Shown in pieces: positions 24,574 through 34,489 of a stretch of 34,627 nucleotides of DNA. The position numbers were made by a program, and so were the translations under genes. The notes beneath the pieces are model-generated. The model did not search any database and was not told where the DNA came from. It was given only the letters and a program-made list of their open reading frames with translations. The stretch lies in assembly GCA_009602725.1 (NCBI GenBank), contig WELB01000056.1, positions 270,723 to 305,349 of the forward strand, written 5' to 3'. Source of the DNA: Spirogloea muscicola. Its lineage: Eukaryota > Streptophyta > Zygnematophyceae > Spirogloeales > Spirogloeaceae. Each line of letters begins with the position of its first letter. The stretch's first letter is position 1.

Positions 24574-25445
24574 ATATCTATCCCATGGACTCTATCAACT
24601 CTCTCCTAAGCATACACCCTACTCTGCCTTGCTGTACATCACCTGCCATCATTAGCAAGGTGTTAAAGAAGCAAAGGATCCAAAGCAACATCAGAGGGAA
24701 GGTCACAGTAGCGAGTATCAGAGCACCTTCTCTTTGCAATTTCAGCACTCTTGTTTCATAAGCTTGTAGGGTCCAATGTAGTGCATCAACATGGATATAA
24801 ATATGGTGATATGTGCCTGTGAGCACAGGAAGAGGAAGTACAAGCAATCACAGCAGCAGAAGCAGTCAGTAGGGAAAGCATTCTGGCGAGCCAAGAGAAA
24901 AAACCAGAAAGCCAGGTGGGCGATAAAATCAGTCAGTTGTACAGCCAAAACGGAAGCGTGGCCTACCATCTTTTGAAGTAACTCTAGCTCCTATTCATGC
25001 GGCTGATTGGCCTTCTTTCGCAATATCTGTCATCTGCATACTTTGACTTTGTACTGCATCCGTGACACTAGGGGGTTCAGTCTTCAAGTAATACTGAGCA
25101 GTCATATCTGAGCAGTCGATAAGCACAACATTTGACTCTGCCGTCAATAGCACTGGTAGGCCACTGACTGTCACCAGCTTTCACTCAGACCAAGGTGACT
25201 ACCAGACAGCAAAGGCTGTAATTCAGTGGAATGGTGGCTCAACAGGATTCCGACCTGGGGGCAACTTATCAGCAATAAGCAGCAGATAATAGTGACGAAG
25301 CCCTCCCAGGATATCACCACTTTCTGTGGCGATTTCCTGGAGCAGCTGTTTACGTTGCATAAATTGATCTGTCTCAAAAAGGGTTCTACGAAGTCCACAC
25401 TGCAAAGTGCTACTCGTCATTCACTAAGCAGTTATGTTCCCCTAA
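24574..25445. other. Convergent intergenic region
   Basis: This holds the 3' flanks of TGS1 (+) and the universal stress protein gene (-). It is more AT-rich than its surroundings. No conserved coding segment, RNA gene or copy of the local repeats was recognised. Confidence 0.5.
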
Positions 25446-28160
25446 TTAGACATCCTTTGTCTGCAAGGGGTCTGGCTCAGTCACACCAGTATCAGACTTG
25501 GGCATCTTGGCCACAACCAGAGGGCAAGGGCTGTTGTGGGCCAAGTAATCACTCACACTTCCGAGAAATGTCCTGCAGGCAACAAGAACGTAGAATATAA
25601 GCCTCTTTGCAACAGAGCAACTTTTTCTCTGTGCTAACAGTGCCTTCACTGCTGTTCTCCTGATACACTTGCTATTGACGCAAAGTAGCTAAAGACAATT
25701 ACGCAAGCAACACAAGCAGCACAAGCAGCGCTGAAAGACTGAAGCAGCAAATGCAAACTGCTGTTTACTACATGTACCTGGCAACCATGCCCTTGTTGTG
25801 TGTGCCCACAACAACCAGGTCAGCATTTAAGGATACAAGCTCCTGAAGAACTCGCTCATCGCTGGGGCCAGTCACAACCCTGCCCTCCACCTTAACCTGG
25901 CACATCCGCAAGAAAGACCATTTAAAAATATTCTCCCTGAAAAAAGTATCTCGCAGCAAGTCGCAGTCCATGGAAGAAGCGGAGCTCAGCCAAGGGCTCA
26001 TTGATATTGTTCCATGCTTGCCATTGATAAGAAAACTACACAGTATCCAAGATTTGGGTCCTCCAGATTGGCATTCACAGCTGTGTGCACCACCTTTAGA
26101 GTTAGGAGGCAACCAGCAACCACACTTATAGATGTATGGACCTGGGAGGTGCAAGCAGGTGACCTCAGAGATTGTCTCCATCAAACAGAGCCACTGACCT
26201 TGGAGTCAGTCTCCTGTGCTCTGCGCATGAAAAGCTCCACAAGTTTCTCGCTTGCCTCAAGTGCTGCAACGTCCTCCTTGTTACTGCCATCCACAGGCAT
26301 ATAGACCTCCTCCATCCCAAATTCTCCTGAACAGGGAAGTACATCGTCTGTTGCCTGCTGCTCTTGCGCTATGTGGTGACATCAAGGGTGATGGTCATCC
26401 TGACTTCAAGAATGACAGCAATAGTTTGTGTAGTATGTTGCATAAATTGAGATGATCATTCCCATGCTTGCTGCTCACACAACATTTCCTTCAAGGCAAG
26501 GTAAAGGGCAAACCCTCACGGGGATACCAGACCTGTACCAATTGTTGTGGTTGCTGAAGTGCTGGGCTCTTGGACGTGCAGGACAGTAACTGTGTCCTCT
26601 TCTGTAGCTATATTTTGAAGACACCAGGTGAAGGCATACAAAGCCTGGGGTGTGACGCGGCAGATGCTTAAGGGATCAGATGATACTCGTCACTGGTTGC
26701 GGGTAACAGAAGATGCATTCCTCTAGCTCATCAAGCTCACCAGGCATACAGAGGAAGGGCACTGAGAGCCAACCCTGACTCACCTCCTTCGAGTTATCAA
26801 CTGCAACAACAATCTTCCTGGGCTTTCCAGCCATATCAACGACGTCCTGGGCCGTCTTCTCCTCTGAGTGCCTTACGATAATAACTGGCTGCTCGCAGTT
26901 GTGGAGCACGTAATCGCTAGTGGTCCCCACAAGAGTCCTGGCCGACACATTGTAGTACATATTTGAGCTCTTGTGAGAAAGAGAAGGCGCGCGAGGCGCA
27001 TGAAATCAAATGGAGGCCAATTCAAGCCGACACATTGTTCAGGCCTTGTGAGAAAGCTTCAGAAACCTTCTCCCACAGAAGAAAGGAAGATCAAGTATAC
27101 GATACTAAATCAACAGCACCATTGTCGACTATTTCTGCAGCCCTGCGCAGGTTCCATTGTGCAGTCCGCAGCACACCTCTTGAGAAGGCCATGATCCCCA
27201 GTGCCAACAATAACAGCGTCTGCCCCGATTCTGGAGGCCTCAGACACAATCCAGGAGCCCGAGTCTCCTTTTGTCACCTCACCAGTTGCTGCAATCTGCT
27301 TAGGACGACATGGCTGTTTGAGTTGTTCAAGGCTGGCTCACAAGCAATGTAAGAGGTCCCAGCTGGAACACGAACAAATGAAGTAGGCCTCTGGCATGGC
27401 TCTAGCTCTACCATTGTATGCACAAGCAATCACATCGGCAACAACACGCTTGTTTCCAAGAAAGGATAATCTCTGCAGCTTTATATATCTGTACTTTACT
27501 GATACTGATGTGATTAGAACGCCAGCCCTTACCTTGGCCTGCTCGCAGAGCTGCAGGTACTTGTTGACAACAGATTTGGACGTATCATCCACCTTCCTCT
27601 CCTCGGTCTCGGTCGGGGCTGTGATGAGAGGGACCGCATATTCTGCAGGTCGATAACGGTCGCTAAGAGAGCAGGACTACTATCAGCTATACCACTCATC
27701 AGTTCAATCTTCTGGAGGGGATATTCGCGGTAATGCCAGGCACTAGGCCATGTACTCAAAGAAACTGCGGTGCGATGAGATATCGTGTTGCCTGACTGGC
27801 AATGCAGTCCAGCCAGATAAGCTAGATCGCGAGGAACATCACAAGAACAGCCTTAGCAGGTGTGTCCCGTCCGGTTTGTGGCAAATTGAAAGGTCCTCGG
27901 GTGCAAAGTCCCTCTGGGAGTGTGGCAAACTAGTGGGGTTCCGCTGCTAGCTGCTAGCAGTGGCCGGACCAGGATTGACCTCCGGCACTGGCGGCCTCGA
28001 CGCTGGGGAAGTCGCCGGCGGCGTGCTCCTGGGAGGTGAGCACCAGGACGTGGTCGTCGGCGCGGAACAGGTTGGTGATGGACCACGTGAAGGCGAAGGC
28101 CGAGGCCTCGCTCGCCGTCACCGCCGCCACGAACTTGCGCCCCAGCGCCTGCGACGCCAT
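25446..28160 (-). CDS. Universal stress protein with two tandem USP domains
   Basis: Eight exons (27980-28160, 27533-27642, 27177-27295, 26784-26937, 26533-26644, 26199-26326, 25778-25896, 25446-25572) join in phase to 349 residues. Domain 1 starts RKFVAAVTASEASAFAFTW and ends VIVGTGDHGLLKRTLVGTTS then DYVLHNCEQPVIIVR. Domain 2 starts RKIVVAVDNSKEALYAFTW and ends VVVGTHNKGMVARTFLGSVS then DYLAHNSPCPLVV. The closing loops resemble the ATP-binding pattern G-2x-G-9x-G(S/T), but the second Gly is Asp in domain 1 and Asn in domain 2, so ATP binding may be altered. USP proteins are soluble alpha/beta proteins induced by stress; the specific role here is unknown. Domain pairing suggests an intramolecular dimer. 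Intron 3 contains a copy of repeat R1. Confidence 0.92.
26975..27044 (-). repeat. R1 repeat copy inside an intron of the USP gene
   Basis: GAGAAGGCGCGCGAGGCGCA and GGAGGCCAATTCAAGCC with CACATTGTTCAGGC match R1 at 8201-8268 closely. It lies wholly within intron 3 (26938-27176). The element strand equals the gene strand. Confidence 0.75.
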
Positions 28161-28490
28161 GGCGGTCGGCTGCGCTCCCGACGCGGCGCGGCTCTCGCGG
28201 GGGCTCCTGCGGCGGCGATTGCGGCGGCTCTGGCGGCGGCTCTTGCGCCGGTTGAGGAGGAACTGAGGCTCGCCTGGGCAGCGCAGGTCGGGACGCCAAC
28301 CGCCGTTAGCGGTCGATGGATTCCGACGAGAATGGATGATACTTTGATACGCTTTGCAACAACCACTGCTGGCCCCGTCCCCAGCCAACAAGGCCAGATG
28401 AAGGAATAATCGGTTGCCCAATGTGGGGCCTCACATGGCCCCGAGGGCAACCGGTTGACAGCGCTAATGACGGAATGTAAGTCATAGAAA
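28161..28490. other. USP upstream region
   Basis: Upstream of the USP start the minus strand has a purine/pyrimidine-skewed, Arg-codon-like repeat (CCGCCGCC and CTCTGGCGGCG words) at about 28190-28260, probably the 5' UTR. Nothing else was recognised before the repeat block begins. Confidence 0.4.
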
Positions 28491-28565
28491 GGGGCGAGGG
28501 CTGTGGAAAGCCAGCACGATAAACAGTATACAAGGTCCGAAAAGTCGAAAAGCGCCAGAAATAAC
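28490..28565 (-). repeat. Degenerate R2 copy
   Basis: GGGCTGTGGAAAGCCAGCAC, ACAAGGTCCGAAAAG and AAAAGCGCC follow the R2 order seen at 10290-10345 (GGGCTGTGAAAGGCCGGCCC, ACAGGGTCCAAAGAG). Confidence 0.5.
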
Positions 28566-28719
28566 ATAGACCGTACTCCTTGTTGCACCTTCCTGTTGAT
28601 GCTTCGGTGCTCTCGCGGAGCGGATGGACACGTGGCGTGCCTTCGTACTACCACTTGGCGTCCGCCATCTGGCAAATGCTTTTGCGTAGTGGCCGGCACC
28701 TAATCTGCGCTTCCTGGCC

Positions 28720-29240
28720 CTTCTTCTGTTCATTCTTTTTCGGGCTGGTTTTTCCAGCCCCTATTCTCAATGGGCGAGCACTTTCTTCTGACCTGCCTAG
28801 CATCTCCGACCTGCGGCTGCTTAGCAGAGGTTACTGAGTGATTCGTAGCTGCTTTGTTTCTCTGTGTGCTTGTTTTTCTTAGCGCTTCCCTGGCCCCCTT
28901 CTCGTACTCTGTTCATTCTTTATTGGGCTGGCTTTTCCAGCCCCTATTCTCAATGGGCGAGCACTTTCTTCTGTTCCGCAGGTGGGGCGAGCAGGCCGGT
29001 TTTAACCCCGCTGGCCGTGCTTGCGCAGGTGTTCCCGCATGCGCCTGTTCATCCTCCAGCGGTCCATGGCCCACGCCTCGCATCTGCGTGCTGGCCAGTG
29101 CTCTAGCTCTGCGTAATTTCTTCTTGTGCTTGTCCTTATTCTGCCGCTGGCCCCTTCTCGTCCTTTGTTCATTCTTTTTTGGGCTGGGTTTTTTCAGCCC
29201 CTATCCTCAACGGGCGAGCCCTTCTTCAATCAAAGTGCTC
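28720..29240 (+). repeat. Three spaced R2 units with conserved hairpins
   Basis: Three units share CTGGCCC-CTTCT, TGTTCATTCTTTTT, a GGGCTGG...CCAGCCC hairpin, CTATTCTCAATGGGCGAGC and CTTTCTTCT. The hairpins are at 28742-28760, 28925-28943 and 29181-29200, each a 6-7 bp stem with a short T-rich loop. Start-to-start distances are about 185 and 255 bases, so intervening sequence differs. Between units 1 and 2 an ORF tail reads SISDLRLLSRGY-stop (to 28837), the retroelement ORF ending. Confidence 0.68.
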
Positions 29241-29334
29241 GCCCATAGAGAAGAGGGCCCTTCTTCTAGCTGCAACCTCTGGCTTTCGGCAAGGGGATTG
29301 CTTTCCGGCCATCACAGCCATCGCCCTCTACTGG

Positions 29335-29402
29335 AAGAGAGAAGGCGCGCGGTGCGCATGACCTTGAAAGTGAGGCCAATTCTAGCCATAACGAATGTCC
29401 TG
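29335..29402 (-). repeat. R1 repeat copy
   Basis: GAGAGAAGGCGCGCGGTGCG, TGAAAGTGAGGCCAATTCTA and GCCATAACGAATGTCC match R1 with scattered changes; the element strand is minus, opposite to the adjacent R2 units. Confidence 0.65.
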
Positions 29403-29689
29403 TTACAAGGAAACTAGTACTGGGAGAGCCTTTCTCATCTTTCCGGCGGCTAGTCTTTCCGACTTGCGGCTCCTATTTAGATGGTTTCCAAGCGTCTATC
29501 CTACAGGGCAAACTTAGAGATTGCGCTTTTCGGCCCCTTCGGACCTTGTCAATCCTTTTCGTGCTGTTCACAGCCCTCCCAGCCCATTTGTGAAGGCTGA
29601 CCAGCTTTGGAACGAAAAGAAGCACTGTGCCTTACCATTTATGTCATTCACTTGAGCCTCTGCAGCCTGCCGACATATCAGGAATGTAT
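29403..29689. other. Degenerate repeat-derived stretch
   Basis: CTTTCCGACTTGCGGCTCCT at about 29451 is another SDLRLL-like ORF tail, and TTTTCGGCCCCTTCGGACCT with TTGTCAATCCTTTT (29526-29560) is R2-like. No gene was recognised. Confidence 0.4.
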
Positions 29690-29997
29690 GTGCAATTGAA
29701 ACAAACGAAGGCCAAAATGGCCAAGTAACAAAAAGGCAAGCACACATAATGACGTAGATCTCCCACTGCAAATCGACCCGCTCAGTAAGCACGGGTTAAT
29801 ACATAATATTCGCTAATCGATGCCTGAATACCGGCTGATTCGAAGCCCTTCTGCCACCAACTAGAGCTCGCCCAGCTTTCTGGTGCAAAGCATGACCTTA
29901 AGCACGTTGTAGAAGGCCGACACTCGTCGTTGCAAGAACGACAAATATGCAGCTGGCAACCCCATCTCAGTCGGAAGCACATCAACATGACGTGCAT
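29690..29997 (-). pseudogene. Retroelement 3' end, second 3' UTR type
   Basis: A minus-strand frame of 71 codons (29782-29997) ends SISEYYVLTRAY-stop, a variant of the LTRGY ORF ending. Its downstream sequence (29781 to about 29690) matches that at 11295-11221, including GCTTGCC and TTGGCCATTTTGGCC. The rest of the frame resembles the diverged C-terminus only weakly. Confidence 0.5.
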
Positions 29998-30040
29998 GAC
30001 CTATACTGACAATGTTCTGAAGGAGTGTGGAAACGAGCAC

Positions 30041-30235
30041 TTACACAACCAAAACATCGACGGCAGCTGGCAGGAGCTGATCACATTGTGGGAAATCGAA
30101 GTAATGCTGCAGCTTTCTGTGTTCTGCACTGCTCACTGCGTGGCCAGCGATGTGCGGCGATGCTGGACCTTCGTAGGCCTCTGTAATTACAACAACAACC
30201 AAAGCCCGTGGTCCTCCACCAGGTTGCACGCCCAC
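30041..30235 (-). pseudogene. Retroelement endonuclease-like fragment, left arm of second palindrome
   Basis: The minus strand reads LVVVVITEAYEGPASPHIAG, then HAVSSAEHRKLQHYFDFPQ and LLPAAVDVLVV. Layout VVxIT...AExxKxxHY...PAAVD parallels LDVV...AExKxxHY...PCAMD in fragment B. It is short and not preceded by a reverse transcriptase. Confidence 0.55.
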
Positions 30236-30239
30236 AATG

Positions 30240-30440
30240 TCAAGGGTGCGGCGATATGACGTCCATGGGCATCCGTGGTGATAGGCATGATTGTGTTACG
30301 GAGGCTTGTAAAGATCCAGCATCGATGCACATCGCTGGCCACGAAGTGGGCAGTGCAGAACACAGAAAGCTGCAGCATTACTTCGATTACCCCCAATGCA
30401 ATCAGCTCCTGCCAGCTGCAGTTGATATTTTTGGTTGTTT
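30240..30440 (+). pseudogene. Retroelement endonuclease-like fragment, right arm of second palindrome
   Basis: The plus strand reads CVTEACKDPASMHIAGHEVG, then SAEHRKLQHYFDYPQ and LLPAAVDIFG. It is a near copy of the left arm in inverted orientation: the arms (about 30046-30199 and 30285-30440) match closely at DNA level around a loop of roughly 85 bases. Confidence 0.58.
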
Positions 30441-30486
30441 AGGTCCTCAATCCACACTCTCCGCTAGAATACTGCCAATTTAGGTT

Positions 30487-30705
30487 ATGCACGTCGTGCT
30501 TACGGCTGAGATGGGTTTGCCAGCTGCATACCTGTCGGAGGAGTTTCTGGCTGGCCTGATTAGCCATATGTTCCATGGGAGCAGCCTTGGATTGTCGGCA
30601 GAGCTCCTACAGCGACCAAAATATGAAGCTTCAGACACGATCATACTTCAGCCATTTCATGTCGAGCCAGTCCAAGCAGCTTTCTCTGCGGCGGTGTCCA
30701 GCTAG
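30487..30705 (+). CDS. Small unrecognised ORF
   Basis: A 72-codon frame (AAYLSEEFLAGLISHMFHGS onward, QRPKYEASDTIILQPFHVEP near the end) lies between the repeat block and the GDPD gene. Composition looks protein-like rather than random, but I recognise no family. It could be a leftover exon, part of a retroelement, or chance. Confidence 0.2.
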   Translation: MHVVLTAEMGLPAAYLSEEFLAGLISHMFHGSSLGLSAELLQRPKYEASDTIILQPFHVEPVQAAFSAAVSS

Positions 30706-30754
30706 TGTTGGCTTGTAGCTTGCTGTGCAGGGTCAGCAATGCTCAGCAATCCTT

Positions 30755-32269
30755 ATGAAACCCGCAACGCCCGTCACAGGCGGGCTCTCACGCCTGCTCG
30801 CAGCTTCAGCAAGTCGACGTGGCAGCCAAGTCGCCAGCCTCGTTGCGACGGCTGTTCTCCTTGCCGCGCCGCTGCTGTTGTTGCGCCGCCTGGTGGCGCC
30901 CCCGGACGACAATGGCGGGGCCACGCAGCAGGCATTGCGAAGCGACCATGGCGGCCCTCGGGGAGGCTTCCCAGGCCTGGCGTCGGAGCTGCCGCCCATC
31001 GCGTGCTGCGGCCACCGCGGCGCCCGCCGCCTTGCGCCTGAGAACACGCTCGCCGCCTTCGAGCGGGCGCTGCAGGCCAGCCCCTCCGCCATCACACAGA
31101 CTTGTCATAGTCAAGAGATTTGGTGGCCTTGTGAAGGCGGTGCTGGCAATCATGGGCTCCGCTCGTGTGCTTTGCTGGGACGAGCTGGTGGCGCTTTCAG
31201 AAGGCAGGCACTGGCCGAGTCGCCAACTTGCGCGAGCTGCCATGGATGCCGCAGGAGGGCGCCAACTGCTTCGAGCTCGACGTCCACCTGACGCGCGACG
31301 GGGAGCTCGCCGTCGTCCATGGCCGCACGCTGCGGGACCAGATCCTGCCCACGCAGGCGTCACCGGGCAGTGGCAGCTGGACGCGCGTGGAGGACATGAG
31401 GCTGGAGGAGCTGCAGGCGCTCGACGCCAGTGCGCACTTTGTGGGCGCCGTCGCAGGCGGCAGCAAACGCATCCCCTCGTTTGGCGACGTCCTCCACGCA
31501 TTTGCGGCGACGCCTGTGATCGTCCTCGCCGAGCTCAAGATCGAGCCTCCGCTGCCGCCGCCCACGGCTGCCATGAGGGACGGCCCTGCGGCCTCGGAGA
31601 ACCTGCAGAGCTCTGCACAATGGCGGGCTCGGTTCGTCCAGTCTGTGCTGCGCTGCCTGAAGCAACGGCCTGCCCCGCTGCTCGCGCTCGTCCTTTGATC
31701 ATGCGCTGGTCGGCGAGCTCACTCATTCGATCCTGACAGAAGCAGCCGTGGTCGTGGCAACGAGCTCTGCGAGGCCTGCCACGGCATTGTCAAGAGTTTT
31801 CGGTGAGATCTGCACCTATGGTAACTCAGACTCAGGCTGCTGCCACTGCCTCAGTGCCTTGAGCTGAGACATAAATTTGTGTTCAGGCACCTGATATTGT
31901 TACACTAATTCCTGATATAATGCGTGCGCCGTGCGGGACTTGCCAACAGGCACGGCATACATCATTGATCCCAGCCGCCCAGTGCCAGCCTCGATGGTGC
32001 TCGACCCTGCTGTAAACTTCCTGGCGCCACACTACGCCAACTTGACTCAACTTGCTGCCATGTGGGCCGGCAAGACCCACCGCTGGGTGTGCTCCTGGGT
32101 CATAGATGATCCAGCAACGATGGCACAGCAGGCAGCTGCTGGCATTCAATCAATCACGACCAATGATGTCACCCTCTGCCGCGCCCTCTGTGGCGGCTGC
32201 TGCCCGCCGCTCTTTGGCAGACGATCCCCTCGGCAAGCTCAAGTCAGATGCAAATTGCATATGACTTGA
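30755..32269 (+). CDS. Glycerophosphodiester phosphodiesterase, membrane-anchored; one frameshift
   Basis: Three exons (30755-31075, 31255-31802, 31950-32269) give about 395 residues. A hydrophobic segment (about residues 27-44) flanked by Arg suggests an N-terminal membrane anchor. The GDPD catalytic core is clear: GHRGARRLAPENT (His87, Arg88, Glu96), then FELDVHLTRDG (Glu114, Asp116) and VVHG (His129), followed by PSFGDVLHAF, VIVLAELKIEP and, near the end, WVIDDPATMAQQAAAGIQS, the family's terminal strand. Enzymes of this family hydrolyse glycerophosphodiesters to glycerol-3-phosphate and an alcohol, useful for phosphate recovery. One extra base at about 31690 (CTCGTCC) shifts the frame before SFDHALVGEL; exon length modulo 3 supports a single insertion. 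Intron 1 has a GC donor. Confidence 0.87.
31076..31254 (+). other. Probable GC-AG intron in the GDPD gene
   Basis: The exon ends GCGCTGCAG and the intron begins GCCAGC; the acceptor is CCGCAG before GAGGGCGCC. The join FERALQ-EGANCFELDV is the conserved GDPD sequence and in phase. The next GT (about 31104) is out of phase. Confidence 0.65.
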
Positions 32270-32820
32270 CCTCTCTTGACTTCATGTAATCATAGCTTAT
32301 TCAGCTCATTGTCGTATGGGAGTCATGAGCTCAGATCTAAGAACCCAATCTAATCTCCACTGAGCTGCAATACTTGACAGCAATAAGCATTGCTTGGTAA
32401 CTGCCGGGAGTTGCACAATGAGCACTTACAGAGGAGGACTTATTCAACTAAAATTTATCTAAGCACTGTCGCTATGCTCTATGAGTTCCATAAAGAAGTA
32501 TAAGAAGCCCATGACGCTTCACCTCGGGGGAGGACCCTTCTGCCCGTAGTGCTGCTGGATCATTGTGCTAATGACAGTTTGCACAAATCAAAGATGCGGG
32601 GTGCGTCCCGCGTAGCAGCCCAGCAAATACGCTTCAGATGCTGGCCAGCCATTCCGACGCTCAAGCAGCGGCGGCCAAGTCAGACCCTGTTGCAGTGCCC
32701 TCCGCAAGGGCTCCTCTCTTGCTGCCGCCGCCAATGTGGCTGCTCCTTCAGAGCATGCCGACATCTTGTGGCAACGGTGCCAGAGGAAAGCTGAGGTGAA
32801 GCACCAGCCGCCAGCTTGAA
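32270..32820. other. Convergent intergenic region
   Basis: This holds the 3' flanks of the GDPD gene (+) and the membrane protein gene (-). No conserved coding segment or local repeat was recognised. Confidence 0.5.
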
Positions 32821-34489
32821 TCAGGTGTCAGGCTCGCCGCTGGCATCGTCATCACCACTGCCACCGCGGCGAGTGCCATGCAGTCGGAGCAGAGATAGCC
32901 GCTCACTGACAGCAGTTGCTGCCATGTTCTCAGCAGGCCAGCCAACGTCGGCCTTGCCAGCCGACAGCGTGCGCTGTAGGCGCAGGCCGAGCTCCGCGCC
33001 TGTCCTAGGCGCGCCTACGGCCGCCACTGCTGGTGGCCGCGTCGGTGGCGGCGAGCCAAAGTGGCTCTGACCGTGCCATGTTGCCCCATGCACGGCCCTG
33101 CCCTCCTCTGCCTCCACACCACCAATGTCCTCAAGGTTGCTGCTAAGTGGCGGCTTGCCCCTGCTGGAACTGCCTGTCAGGCGGTGAAACGACAGCCTTG
33201 CAAGGCCGCCGGTGCCGCCGGTGCCGCTACCACCGATGCCGCCACTGCTGACATTGGCCGCCAGCAGCAGATGGCCTTCCGCTGCGGCCGCCGCGTGCAC
33301 GGTGGACTCGCGCGACATTCCCTTGACGGAGCTGTCATCGTCTGCGCCCGGCAGCACCTCGGGCCATGCCAGGAACGTTGGCGCCACGTTGCCCGGCATC
33401 ATGACGCGCAGGCCTTTGAAAGAACCCTCGTCCTTGAACAGCGGCTGCATACAGTGCACACCTCAGGGTTAACGCCACAATGCCTTGATTTGCCTTATAT
33501 TGACTTGCATTAATCTTAACCCCGAAGGAGCTAGCAACCATGAGTCTACAACCCCCTACTGACTGTCATGTTCACGCCCTGAAGCTAGGTAAGCCTGTGA
33601 TGGTGCTCAGGGCCCACGCAAGCATGACCAAACTAGCAGGAGAGCTTACCTCCTGGCCACGGGAGCCATCGGGATTGCGAGTCTCAGCGAGGGCGAGGCC
33701 GCGTTCACGCTCCTCCCGTGCAGCGATGTAGCGCCGCTTGAAGAACCAGCCGAGCAGCACTGTGAGCACGAGCAGCATACCCAGCGAAGCTGATGCCACG
33801 ACGAGGAAGCCACGGCTCACGTTCTTCTCCGCGCACAGCTTCTGCGGGCAACCCCAAGGCCAGTTGGACAAGGGCAGGCTCGCTGTCAGCCGGGCGAGCT
33901 CAACAGAGGGCTCCCAGATGGTAGCCTGCAGCAATAAGGCCTACTACAGTGCATCCGGCCTCGGCAATAATGACTGCGACTTGCCGGATTGTCGCCAGTG
34001 TGCTGGTCTCACCGAAGTCGAGCCGGCGTAGCACACGGTCTTCCCTGGCGGTGCCGGCACAGTGCGCGGGTCCCGGGGCGGCGACGGCGGCCCCGCCTTC
34101 TCTCCACCTCCTGCGCCCTTCTCAGACACCTCCCAAGCTGTCGCTACTTGGAGCAACCGCCGTGGGCGTGCACCGCCCCTCAGCAGTTCGCAACCGTAAC
34201 TGCTGCACAGCCACGCGAGACGGCATAAAGATGGTGCTAAGGAAGCCGTGCATGGCAAGCTCGCGCCCCAAGCAAGCAGTAACAGGATTGCCGACGATAG
34301 CGCGGGGTAGCCGTACTTCAGCGGCAGCCGCGCTCGGCACCCAGTACCGCCATTTGCCGCGGCAGTCGTCGAAGCAGCCGCCCCAGCTGCAGCTGCCTGC
34401 CCGAGCACGCCGCCGAGTGCTGCGAGCGCGAGCGCCGCGAGCACGGCCGTGGGCCACCTGCTGGACCAGCAGGGGAGAAGGCGATGCAT
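32821..34489 (-). CDS. Unrecognised single-pass membrane protein with signal peptide
   Basis: The minus-strand ATG at 34489 opens a signal peptide (HRLLPCW then VLAALALAALGGVLG). Two exons are well supported: 33650-33925 (WEPSVELARL, then SNWPWGCPQKLC, then a membrane segment GFLVVASASLGMLLVLTVLL at about 33740-33811 followed by FKRRY) and 32821-33444 (a 207-residue tail with PLFKDEGSFKGLRVMMPGN, a Gly/Ser-rich linker and Arg-rich end). An exon ending at 34013 (KTVCYAGSTS) joins in phase to 33925; how it links to the signal peptide is unresolved. The inferred topology is a small Cys-containing outer domain, one membrane span and a cytoplasmic tail of about 235 residues. I do not recognise the family, so no function is assigned. 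Confidence 0.6.
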
